Shown: positions 32,361 through 42,479 of the stretch, piece by piece
Numbering within the stretch: the stretch's first letter is position 1
Layout: the number at the start of each line of letters is the position of its first letter
NCBI GenBank assembly: GCA_029204225.1
Contig: CM055115.1
Location: 7,911,826-7,975,825, forward strand
Source: Diphasiastrum complanatum
Lineage: Eukaryota > Streptophyta > Lycopodiopsida > Lycopodiales > Lycopodiaceae
Length of the DNA stretch: 64,000 nt
Direction: 5' to 3'
The notes under the pieces: model-generated
The model's database searches: none
What the model was told of the DNA's origin: nothing
Seen by the model: the letters and a program-made list of their open reading frames with translations, nothing else
Translations under genes and position numbers: made by a program

Positions 32361-32639
32361 CGTGAGAGAACACTACTCTCACGCCGATGCGCTATGTGGG
32401 TTTGTCACACAATGCTTGAACAAAGAGGATCAATAGATGATGTTGTAGTTGTTAAGCACATATTGTTCTAAATTGTCTGATATCGTTTAAATTATTGTTT
32501 GCTTATTGTTATTCATGTATCTCATTCACTCGTTTTATCTATTTTGCACAACAATTCAACTTTGTTGAATGCTGAATTAATTTAAACGTAGGTTAGCAGT
32601 GTCTGTCTACACTCTAGAGGACTGTATGAATGATATAGC

Positions 32640-33480
32640 AGGCAAAAAATGTGATATTTGTCAAAGGATAGGAGCGCCCGATAAAAGAATAAGGCCCTTA
32701 ATAACCGTGACTGCTCAGTTGCCCTTTGAAAAGTGGGAAATTGACTATGTGGGACCTGTGAAACCCTCTTCGATTGGGCAGAAAAACTATATTATCGTAG
32801 CAACTGATTACTTCACTAAGTGGTCAAAAGCCAAAGCTGTGAAGAAGGATAATGCTGTAGAAACGGCTAAGTTCCTTAAGGAAAATATTGTTTGCAGATT
32901 TGGGGCTCCGAAGGAATTAGTTTCCGACATAGGTATCCATTTCTTAAATAAGGTCATTCAGAACCATACAAAAAGATTGAGTATAAAGCATAATAAAACC
33001 ACACCTTGCAATCCACAGGCCAATGGACAGGTGGAGAGTACAAACAAGAAATTGGTGGAAATCATTAAGAAGTCGGTCTTTGATGGAAAAAGAGATTGGG
33101 ATTTTAAAGTTCCAGCTGCAGTATGGGCTTATAACTTGGCCTATAAAACGAGCACTGGCCAAACCTCGTTTTTCTTGGTCTATGGTGTAGAGAGCGTATT
33201 ACCTATCAAGATCAAATTGGAGACACTTTGATTCTCCAAAGAACACGATTTGCCATATGAGTTTGCTATTAGTGAACGGATATTGGTATTAAACAAATTG
33301 GATGAGAAAAGGTCTAGAGCCTTGTTGCAAATAGAACGGAAAAAGAAGAGGTTGAAGGAGCTCCACAATCTCAAAGCTAAGAAATACCAATTTCCGAAAG
33401 GACAATTGGTCCTGTTTTATGATGCTAGAAGGGAATTATTCCCTGGAAAATTAATGCCTATTGGTTAGGTCCATATGTTC
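32640..33480 (+). pseudogene. Gypsy family C copy 2: integrase
   Basis: It begins at the end of the zinc finger (CDICQRIGAPDKR) and keeps the whole catalytic core: the Asp of EIDYVGP, the Asp of VSDIGIHF and the Glu of NGQVESTN, with 35 residues between the last two. A TGA near 33229 breaks it (KLETL*FSKEH), and a small indel after LMPIG near 33467 shifts the frame. The tail continues as GPYVLKKV. Family resemblance is to Athila/Tat-type integrases (PFEKWEIDYVGP, no chromodomain). The N-terminal part with RT is missing, so this copy is 5'-truncated. It runs into the extra RNase H. Confidence 0.88.
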
Positions 33481-33506
33481 TCAAGAAAGTTTTTAAGAAT
33501 AATACT

Positions 33507-34187
33507 GTGATTCTTAGCGACATGCATGGTAGAGATATGGATATACCCGTCAATATCAATAAGGTAAAACCCTATTATGTGACCATGACAAATACAACCA
33601 TGGAATCGACAATGAAAGCAAATTTATGGTTTGATGGCGGTAGCCGACTTGTTGGCACCGTTGGAGTGATCCTAAAATCTGAACATGGAGTCCTTATTTC
33701 CAAACTAGGAGCCTGTTTAGGTAAAAGGTTAACCTGTAACATTGCAGAAGCCAAAGAACTATTAGCAGGAATGAAACTGGCCTTTCATAAAAAAGTGACT
33801 CATTTGACGGCTAGAGGAGATTTTGCACTTATATGCAACTTGGTTACTGGCGTGTGGGATGTGAAAAATCATGTCCTGGCCGTGTACATTAGGGACATTC
33901 AAAGACTAATGAGGCTATTTGTTGGAGTTGATATTCAACATATCAGAAGGGAATACAATCATGAAGCATGCAAACTAGCTAATGAAGCATTTGATCATGA
34001 TGTCTTCTATGGTTGTGGACCTGTTTTTGATGAGAGTGAATTTATCCAAGGTGAGGCAGATGTGTGGCTAGCTCTGAAACCTTATGCCCACTACGGAATT
34101 CGCTGGCTAGAAGCTACTATTGTAAGAATGGAAGAGCTGAAACCCCGAGCTGTCAAGAAAGCAGTCAGGGTAGTGAACTATAGTTAA
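33507..34187 (+). pseudogene. Gypsy family C copy 2: integrase tail fused to extra RNase H
   Basis: The 226-codon open frame starts in the integrase tail (MHGRDMDIPVNINKVKPYYV) and continues without a stop into an RNase HI-like domain. The catalytic pattern seen is Asp in LWFDGGSR (residue 43), Glu in CNIAEAKELL (81), Asp in ARGDFALIC (105) and Cys155 in NHEACKLANEAF, where plant and archaeal-type RNases H normally have Asp. Copies 1 and 3 have two extra bases (GTGTGACC) that place a TGA between the domains, so the fusion here is secondary. The domain sits after integrase. RNase H degrades RNA in RNA-DNA hybrids during reverse transcription; activity here is uncertain. Confidence 0.85.
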
Positions 34188-34204
34188 CTCCTTTTAGACA
34201 TACA

Positions 34205-35110
34205 TGGCCGGTTGCACTGTTATTAAAACACTGTTCATTTGATAATTTACGTTGTGTGAAAATTTCATTTATGCGGCCTATGCCCCTAGTTTCCGGGTTT
34301 GTCGGGACTAGGAGGTGCCAAGTATTTTCGTAATACAGTACTTGGCGTGAGCCCATAAAAACTGAAATCATAAATAGGACCCAACTTGACTTTGAAATTG
34401 CAAGTTGAGGCAAAGTTAGGTGCTAAAAAATGAATTTGGGCCAGTGCCCTACTTTTAGAGTCAGTTTTTGATAAGTCATAAGGAGGTGTCCCATTTTTTG
34501 AAGGGGTGCACCTCCAGCCCATTGAGCCCCTACGTATAGAGTGGGGTGTGGGACAGCCATTGTCATTGTCATCTTCTTGGAAAGAGAGAGAGAGAGAGAG
34601 AAAAGCTTGTAGAGAGAAATTTGTGTGTAGAAGCTCTTGGAGAGAAGGTGAAGAGAGAAAGAAGGAGAAGTTGTTGTTGTGCTTGGTGCCTCTACTCTCA
34701 ACCTCTTCCACTTTGTTGTCTATTCCATTTCACTGCTATTGATTCACTGGTTTGATCTTTAGCATTGTGTTTTCACCATTTCACTTGTGGAATCAGATTT
34801 GGTGTTATTTGCTTTTGTAGTCTTTGATCTTGTGATTGCAGGCCCTACATTGTAGGATTGCATCTTGTATCCTTTTGCTGCCTCTAACCCTATGGTTGTA
34901 GATTTTGGAATTGTGTACATTGCATTTTATATCTTTTTGTTTGCAGCTAGTATTGTTTGCGGGCCTTTGATCTGTGGGACACTATACTGAATCATGAGTA
35001 GTGATCCTATTTGTGAAAGATTGTTGATTTGTCAATCTGTTTTTATCATATGATATTCCCTTCTTTAGGAGACCATCCACGGCCTGTCCATCACTGATTA
35101 GACAGCCTTG
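34205..35110 (+). repeat. Gypsy family C LTR (shared between two tandem copies)
   Basis: Non-coding block repeated at about 39490-40260. Landmarks in order are CACTGTTATTAAAACACTG, ATGCGGCCTATG, TTTTCGTAATACAGTAC, GGCGTGAGCCCATAAAAAC, a short (AG)n run, GCCTCTACTCTCAACCTC and GCATTGTAGG-type sequence. It follows the RNase H of copy 2 and precedes the leader and RT of copy 3. Exact termini are not clear, and copy 2 has lost about 700 bp between its RNase H and this block compared with copy 3. Confidence 0.75.
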
Positions 35111-36314
35111 TAGATTGCTGGAGTTTGACATATTTTGTGCTCAATAGATCGTTGCTGGAGCAGAGATTTCAAGAGCCTGAAGTTAACTGCTCAGGAGGTC
35201 CAATTATTAGCTTAAAAGTCTGTGGCACTAAATATTAGGAAATGCCTTTTTGTGGGGTATTCTCCTTGGACATGTTATAAGCAAGGATGAGATAACTACC
35301 GATCCAGCTATTGTCCATGGTGTCAGAGAGATGCCTGCTCCCATTAATGTAAAAGGTGTCAGATCCTTTTTGGGGAGTCTAGTGTATTACAGGAGGTTCT
35401 TAAAAGATTATAGCAAAATCACTTTGCCTTTAGTAGAGCTCCTTGCAAAAGATAAACCCTTTTTGTGGATTGAGGAGTGTCAGTACGTGTTTGATCATCT
35501 GAAAGATGCCTTGACGAAAGCACCAATTCTCAGACCACCCAAATGGGACAAAGAATTCCATCTTATTGTTGTTACTGGACCTTTGGCCCTAAATTGTGCC
35601 GTGTTCCAGATTGAGGAACTAAAGATGTTACACCCCATAGCCTTTGCTGGTGTCAAGTTGAAGAGTGCCGAAACTAGATACAGTTATGGAGAAAGAGTGT
35701 GCCTAGCGGTACATTTTGCAATGTCTAAGTTCAGACAATATCATATTCATCGGAAAGTAATCATTTATGCTCCTCACTGTTATTAAACTCATGTTGAACA
35801 AACTTCACCCGCCAGATAGACTTGTCAAGTGGCTTGTTGTTCTTGAAGAATTCGATTATGAGTTGAGAAACAAACCGCCCATAGCCAAGTGTGATTATAG
35901 CCTGGTAGAGGAAGATGACCTCGAGATAGAAAGTCAAGAGAAGAAAGTAGATGACCTAAAGAATTCTCATCCTCACATTGATGTATCTGTTGAAAAATGT
36001 GGGTCATTGCAAGAAGTCCCATTTGACCCAATGGACGATGGGAATCGTGAAACGTCTAAATTGGATGTCGAAGCAGTACCACAATGGTATCAAGCTTTAG
36101 CCCATTACTTGACCACCTTAGAACTGCCTAGAGGTCTGTCAAAAGCTGAAAAAAAGAAGCTTAAAGTTCAGGCTTTGAGGTTCAAATTATAGACATTAGG
36201 TTATATAGGAAGGGCATTGAAGGCGTTTACCAAAGGTGTGTACTGCCCAATGAAGTCCCATTTATCCTTGAAGAATGCCACGACTCTACATGTGGGAGTC
36301 ACTTTGCCGGTGAT
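35111..36314 (+). pseudogene. Gypsy family C copy 3, part 1: leader, RT end, RNase H, linker
   Basis: The leader (from about 35111) joins the RT C-terminus at the same joint as copy 1. Then come LLGHVISKDEITTDP, the post-RT connection (GVRSFLGSLVYYRRFLKDYSKIT, FLWIEECQYVFDHLKDALTKAPILRPPKWDKEFH), gypsy RNase H (SYGERVCLAVHFAMSKFRQ, LMLNKLHPPDRLVKWLVVLEEFDYEL) and a linker (VEAVPQWYQALAHYLTTLELPRG). After a TAG and shift comes the start of the integrase finger (RCVLPNEVPFILEECHD, CGSHFAGD). It is cut at 36314 by a solo LTR and resumes at 37137. Gag, protease and most of RT are deleted. Confidence 0.88.
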
Positions 36315-36315
36315 T

Positions 36316-37136
36316 TGTTTGATTTCACATGTGTGGATTGTCCACAACATGTACTTGTGATCTCCTAAGGTGTGTAGATGCACCAAGATCAAGACTAGAT
36401 TGAGATTCAAGATCTATCTTTGATTCTATGGCAAAAACACACTACTACATGCATTCAATCACTTCCAACTCTCACTCACACGTGTGGGAAGTGTTCCAAA
36501 AGTATTCTAAGTGAAAACAAGCTGCTCTCCTCGGGTAGAGAGAGAAAAACCATCATGAGCTCTCGGGTAGAGAGAGAAAGCTAGAAATTCAATGACACTC
36601 AAAATCCACTCAATCTCAAAATCAATTAGATCCAAAAGGAGGAGTACGATGATACTAATAGATTCATGAGCTACCACTATGCTTAACTATGATTGGATCA
36701 CACTTTGCCACCTCTTAATCCTATTGGACCATTGATCCATGCACCTCTAAATTCTATTGGACTATATTCAAGCACACCTCAATTTTCTATTGGACCTCAC
36801 AAGGTTCCACCTCTAAATCCTATTGGACCTCTTAAGCTTCATCAAACAAAAGCATGACACTTGTCTACACTCTAATTGGCACAAGTTTGGCTCTATTTTG
36901 GCTCAATATTGGCATTACAAGTGGAAATGGATAATTTGCCATCTATGCCAAATTTGACCCTATCAACATCCTACACCTAAATGCTTGACTATGAAATTCT
37001 ATGAGACCCCTATATCAAACATTTTGATTTACTTTACAATTCTCCACACGTGGGAACATCCTCCACACATGTGAGATTCACTTACAAACTTCTATCATAA
37101 AAAAATACCAAGCTAGATTTTTGCCAATTTCTCACA
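36316..37136 (-). mobile_element. Solo LTR, 821 bp, inside gypsy integrase
   Basis: TGTTTGATTTCAC...AATTTCTCACA separates GCC GGT GAT from (GAT) ACC ACA GCG, so removing it restores the integrase reading HFAGD-TTAQKVL. The right end resembles the ends of the element A, E and F LTRs (GCTAG...TTGACAATTTTCACA-type), which suggests minus orientation. It contains CACACGTGTG at 36477-36486 and related sites near 36331 and 37045. Only GAT is clearly duplicated, so the 5-bp target duplication is not clean. Confidence 0.65.
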
Positions 37137-38157
37137 GATACCACAGCGCAGAAGGTCCTAAGAGCAGGATAATGGTGGTTCACACTATTTAAGGATTGCC
37201 ACGATCACTACGTAAAATGTGATATTTGTCAAAGGGTAGGAGCGCCCGATAAAAGAATAAGGCCCTTAATAAATAACCCTGACTGCTCAGTTGCCCTTTG
37301 AAAAGTGGGGCATTGACTATGTGGGACCTGTGAAACCCTCTTCGATTGGGCAGAAAAACTATATTATCGTAGCAACTGATTACTTCACTAAGTGATCAAA
37401 AGCCAAAGCTGTGAAGAAGGATAATGCTGTAAAAACGGCTAAGTTCCTTATGGAAAATATTGTTTGCAGATTTGGGGCTCCGAAGGAATTAGTTTCCGAC
37501 AGAGGTACCCATTTCTTAAATAAGGTCATTCAGAACCTTACGAAAAAATTGAGTATAAAGCATAATAAAACCACACCTTAGAATCCACAGGCCAATGGAC
37601 AGGTGGAGAGTACAAACAAGAAATTGGTGGAAATCATTAAGAAGACGGTCTCTGATGAAAAAAGAGATTGAGATTCTAAAGTTCCAGCTGCAGTATGGGC
37701 TTATAACTTGGCCTATAAAACGAGCACTGGCCAAACCCCGTTCTTCTTGGTCTATGTTGTAGAGAGCGTATTGCCTATCGAGATCGAATTGGAGACACTG
37801 AGATTCTCCAAAGAACACGATTTGCCATATGAGTCTGCTATTAGTGAACAGATATTAGTATTAAACAAATTGGATGAGAAGAAGTCTAGAGCCTTGTTGC
37901 AAATAGAACGGAAAAAGAAGAGGTTGAAGGAGCTCCACGATCTCAAAGCTAAGAAATACCAATTTCGGAAAGGACAATTGGTCATGTTTTATGATGCTAG
38001 AAGGGAATTATTCCCTGGAAAATTAATGCCTGTTTGGTTAGGTCCATATGTTCTCAAGAAAGTTTCTAAGAATAATACTGTGATTCTTAGCGACATGCAT
38101 GGTAGAGATATGGATACTCCCGTCAATATCAATAAGGTAAAACCCTATTATGTGTGA
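37137..38157 (+). pseudogene. Gypsy family C copy 3, part 2: integrase
   Basis: It resumes the finger (TTAQKVLRAG, HDHYVKCDICQR) and continues through the core (GIDYVGP, VSDRGTHF, NGQVESTN) to the tail (GKLMPVWLGPYVLKKVSKNNTV...NKVKPYYV). Damage: TAA in AG*WW near 37165, an indel near 37270, TGA in TK*SKAKA at 37392-37394, TAG in TP*NPQ near 37580, and TGA near 37668. The 3' part from 37708 is open for 149 codons and ends TGA at 38155-38157, overlapping the start of the RNase H frame. Most lesions are single transitions. Confidence 0.88.
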
Positions 38158-38825
38158 CCATGACAAATACAACCATGAAACCGACAATGAAAGCAAATTT
38201 ATGGTTTAATGGCGGTAGCCGACTTGTTGGCACCGTTGGAGTGATCCTAAAATCTGAACATGGAGTCCTTATTTCCAAACTAGGAGCCTGTTTAGGTAAA
38301 AGGTTCACCTGTAACATGGCAGAAGCCAAAGCACTATTAGCAGGAATGAAACTGGCCTTTCATACAAAAGTGATTCATTTGACGGCTAGAGGAGATTCTG
38401 CACTTATATGCAACTTGGTTACTGGCGTGTGGGATGTGAAAAATCCTATCCTAGCCGTGTACATTAGGGAGATTCAAAGACTAATGAGGCTGTTTGTTGG
38501 AGTTGATATTCAGCATATCAGAAGGGAATACAATCATGAAGCAAACAAACTAGCTAATGAAGCATTTGATCACGATGTCTTCTATGGTTGTGGACCTGTT
38601 TTCGATGAGAGTGAATTTATCCGAGGTGAGGCAGATGTGTGGCTAGCTCTGAAACCTTATGCCCACTACGGAATTCGCTGGCTAGAAGCTACTATTGTAA
38701 GAATGGAAGAACTAAAACCTCGAGCTGTCAAGAAAGCAGTCAGGGTAGTGAACGAATTTCTACAATTAACCCCTTTTAGACATACCAAAGGGAGCCTAGC
38801 TGCAAATTTAGCAAGAATGACATGA
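38154..38825 (+). pseudogene. Gypsy family C copy 3: extra RNase H domain downstream of integrase
   Basis: The open frame of about 220 codons is in a different frame from integrase (first ATG 38160), joined at GTGTGACCATG. RNase HI-like pattern: WFNGGSR (catalytic Asp replaced by Asn18), CNMAEAKALLAG (Glu57), ARGDSALICNLVTG (Asp81) and NHEANKLANEAF (Asn131 where Asp is usual). It continues KGSLAANLARMT to TGA at about 38823. The first and last catalytic Asp are altered, so this copy is probably inactive although open. It lies 5' of a non-coding tail and the LTR. Plant Tat elements are known to carry a second RNase H, which I recall as lying before integrase; here it is after. Confidence 0.85.
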
Positions 38826-39480
38826 CAAAACTTCTGGGGTTTATGCAGAAGCAACAACGATAGATCAACCCCAAATGCTACAAGTAGTATTACTTACTAC
38901 TTTACCCAGCCAGTAATTCCACAACGTGAGGTAACCAACGTTCGAGTTGGTTTTGCAAATTTAGCACCCGGCGCTTTTAGAACACTTTTTGATATGTGAA
39001 AATTTGAAGCCCTATGATGATTTACCCTATGATCTGTGGCCGGACTCCATAGCCCAATGAATAAGGCACTAGAACTTTAAATGATGATTGAAATGAACTA
39101 AGCTACTAATGGTGCTCTGATTGTGTTACAATATTATCAAGCCTTGTATGCAGGACCTGAGATGCTCTTCTTCATGAAGATTTTATGCTGATTGGAACCC
39201 TTTTGGGTCGGCCTAGGATGCTATTGGCCGGTCCAGTGGGGTAATCTGTTGCTGCTTATTGTGAAGACATGTTGCTGTATGGCTTTTGGGTTAGCCTAGG
39301 ATGCTATTGGCTGGTCCATTGGTCTTTGTGTAACCTGAGATGTTGAGTTAGAAGAATGGGGACCATTCTTTACCCGTGAAGTTCGCCACTGTTTGCGGGG
39401 AAAAAGACCCCTTTTTCAAGCTATTTTCGACGAAAAATCGTTGCCGCGCGTTATTACGTTGACTCAGAACTGTTAAAAAA
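38826..39480 (+). other. 3' non-coding region of gypsy family C, with a direct repeat
   Basis: Between the RNase H stop and the LTR. A unit of about 35 bp, TTTTGGGT...GCCTAGGATGCTATTGG, occurs at about 39200-39238 and again at 39283-39321. The first 100 bp match the region at 25040-25190 in inverted orientation. Confidence 0.6.
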
Positions 39481-39489
39481 TGACGCGTA

Positions 39490-40260
39490 AATGGCCCATA
39501 ATGGCCGATTGCACTGTTATTAAAACACTGTTCATTTGATAATTTACGTTTGATTAAAATTTCATTTATGCGGCCTATGCTGTACTAGGAGGTGCGAAGT
39601 ATTTTCGTAATACAGTACTAGTAATTAAAAACTTGGCGTGAGCCCATAAAAACTGAAATAGTAAATAGGACCCAACTTGACTTTAAAATTGCAAGTTGAG
39701 GCAAAGTTAGGTGCTAAAAAACGAATTTGGGCCAGTGCCCTATTTTTAGAGTCTTGAAAAGTCATAAGGAGGTGCCCTATTTCTTGAAGGGGTGCAACTC
39801 CAGCCCATTGAGCCCCTACGTATAGAGAGGGGTGTGGGACAGCCATTGTCATTGTCATCTTCTTGGAGAGAGAGAGAGAAAGAGAAAAGCTTGTAGAGAG
39901 AAATTTGTGTGAAGGAAGCTCTTGGAGAGAAGGTGAAGAAAAAAGGAAAGAGAAGAAGTTGTTGTGCTTGGCGCCTCTACTCTCAACCTCTTCCACTTTG
40001 TTGTCTATTCCATTTCACTGCTATTGATTCACTGGTTTGATCTTTAGCATTGTGTTTAATCTTGTGATTGCAGGCCCTGCATTGTAGGATTGCATCTTGT
40101 ATCCTTTTGCTGCCTTTAACCCTGTGGTTGCAGATTTTGGAATTGTGTATATTGCATTTTATATCTTTTTGTTTGCAGCTAGTATTGTTTGCAGGCCTTT
40201 GATGATTTGTGGGACACTATGGCCTTTTATATGTGGGACACTATACTGAATCATGAGCAC
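39490..40260 (+). repeat. Gypsy family C LTR (right)
   Basis: Second copy of the block at 34205-35110, sharing the landmark order, truncated near 40260 after ACTGAATCATGAGCAC. It has GTGGGACACTAT twice where the left copy has it once. Confidence 0.75.
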
Positions 40261-40767
40261 TTCATATGATTTCGAGTAGGCAAAATTGGAAGCAGGGTAT
40301 CTGGGCAAATCACAAGTGGAGAGAGCGTGGCCAAGCAAGAAGATAAAGGATCGTAAGAAGATAAAGGATCGTGGGAAAACGGAAGTGCAGACCCACAGGG
40401 AGGGCAGCGAAGGAGGAGTCAATAAAGGCCGTGGGCAAAGCTCCTTAGGTAAGGAACGTGGACAGAGCACGCTGGCAGATGAGGATGGGCAAACCCGTAA
40501 GAAACCTTTGCATGCAAACAAGAAGAGGTAATGGGCGAGAGGGAACTATCCGATCTGCCGATAGGGTTTCAATCAAACTTGTAGACAAAGATAAGGATGA
40601 ATGGCCTTCAGAATGAGCCGTAGGCAGAGGGCACAATCCTCGAGAGCTCGCAGGGTAGCCTGTGGGATACAGGCCACGTTCAAGCTTTTTCCTCCACGCA
40701 GAAGCATGGCATGAAGTGAATCGCAGGTTGAAATAACGGGGCAGGTGATCCGAAGGCAGGCAGGGTC
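40261..40767. other. Unrecognised stretch
   Basis: More GC-rich than its neighbours, with a small tandem duplication of AAGAAGATAAAGGATCGT at about 40338-40373. No recognisable domain in either strand's ORFs. Confidence 0.45.
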
Positions 40768-41530
40768 TCACATCTGATCAGTCCCGACATGCAGTACTGG
40801 ATAAATAATTCCTGACAACAAGTATTTGTCAAGTTCATCTTTGACCATCAATGAGTACTTAGAATTGAGCCTATATTGGCGTTGGCGTATTGGTACCGCT
40901 CCTTCTTTCAAGTCAATTCGGTGTTGACTTAATTTTTTGTTAATGCCTTTTAAATCTTCCATAGTCCAGGCCAAAACATCATGATATTTAGTGAGCAGGT
41001 CCATGTATTGTTGTTTCTCTTTGTCGGATAAAAGTTTGGAAATTAACAAGGATTTGTCAAGTAGGACCTTGATAGAGAGAGTATCATTTGGATTAATCAT
41101 ACCCACAGTCATATTGGATGATATACTTGTGAACAGTGAAGGCTGAAGCTCAAGGGCATAGGAAAGACTCAGAAAAGAGCAGACAGACCGAGTCAGAGAG
41201 ATCTCACCCGCAAGGAAGGTGGAAGAATGGGCCGCAGGTTTGGCTATGGGCAACGATCTGCAACAGGGCTTCAAGAAGACAAAAGACAATGTCTATAGTA
41301 GATGGATTCACAGGCAATAATTTGAAGCTAATAATTGGACCTCCTGAGCAGTTAACTTCGGGCTCTTAAATCTCTGCTCCAGCAACGATCTATAGAGCAC
41401 AAAATATGTCAAACTCCAGCAATCTACAAGGCTGTCTAATCAGTGATGGACAGGCCGTGGATGGTCCCCTAAAGAAGAGAATATCATATGATAAAAACAG
41501 ATTGATCAACAATCTTTCACAAATAGGATC
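40768..41530 (-). pseudogene. Gypsy family C copy 4: leader joined to RT N-terminus
   Basis: The minus strand carries the family leader (41530 to about 41320, matching 35050-35210 and 26690-26830), then continues without Gag to the region before RT and the RT start (LLSDKEKQQYMDLLTKYHDV, AWTMEDLKGINKK, HRIDLKEGAVPIRQRQYR, DELDKYLLSGIIYPV). It ends near 40800. This copy keeps sequence that copies 1 and 3 lost at their leader-RT joint, showing that the family once had a normal RT. No catalytic region remains. Confidence 0.8.
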
Positions 41531-41539
41531 ACTATAAAT

Positions 41540-42075
41540 TAATAATAATACGAAGTGTTGTGTGTAATTTGCCGGTTTGTAAATCTCGCATGTTCACACA
41601 TTGCCTTAACCTGTTTGTAAATTGGATTAATTGTATGTTGTACTCATAAGAATACTTCGGGCTTATAATATCACTGTGTTAATAATAACATAACTATCCA
41701 AATTCTTGAAATAAGCCGGTTATTGCGGGTTTGGCATTTGTCGGGTAAGCTGAATGCCTGGTATTTGCAAGGCCAAAATAGTCGCATAAAGGGAAACACT
41801 AAACCTACATTTCATTTGCTATCTGTCTCGCTAATTAAAACTTGAAGACTTTGTTTATGAATATACACACTAAAACAAAGTGTTGTTTGTGAACTATGAA
41901 ATCACGCTGCTTTGACTGAACAAACTACAGTTCTGTCTAAATTGCTAAACATGAATTGAACCCTGTAAATACTGGTTTTTATTATCAAGAACTTCTAATA
42001 AGCAAGGTATAAGCCGATTGATTCTAGGAAACCCTAGCGGCCATTGCCTGACCCATATGACCTTGACTGACCGGA
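41540..42075. other. Unrecognised stretch
   Basis: AT-rich, no family signature. Confidence 0.45.
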
Positions 42076-42076
42076 A

Positions 42077-42301
42077 GTGATGCTACCCCCCACCACCGTG
42101 AGGGAGTTACGCTATTTCCTAGGGAGAGTGGGCTATTATAGGAAGTTTGTGTGCAATCACTCGTCCCTCATTTCTCCATTAGTAAAATTGTTAGGAAAGA
42201 ATAGATCTTTTGTATGGACTGATGAATGTCAAGAAGTATTTGAATACTTGAATAAGATTATTTCCAAGACAAGTCAGTCTCAAGAATTCATGTTGGCTTG
42301 A
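42077..42301 (+). pseudogene. Gypsy fragment: connection between RT and RNase H
   Basis: A 74-codon frame with TTVRELRYFLGRVGYYRKFV, SPLVKLLGKNRSFVWTDECQ and VFEYLNKIISK, the conserved region just after gypsy RT. Isolated; neither catalytic part is present. Confidence 0.75.
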
Positions 42302-42479
42302 ACTGTAATCAAGATACAGACTGACTCCTTTACCATTTTCTTCGCATCGATAGCTTGTTTAGGTCATTTTATATCTCATCAAACATTGTGAAGATACCTT
42401 TGTTGAGTAATAAAAATCAGTCATCTCACTCTGTCTCTATGGATTTGAATGCCCAGACATAAGTGAGCTTCACCAAGAT

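Noticed and set aside
34840-35000. Introns in the family C LTR (several TTGCAG acceptor-like sites; a 70-bp presence/absence between copies)
   Set aside because: The absent segment in copy 1 does not have GT...AG ends; a small deletion explains it.
40286-40531. 81-codon Lys-rich ORF
   Set aside because: Arises partly from a local duplication (AAGATAAAGGATCGT); no domain or relatives in the window.
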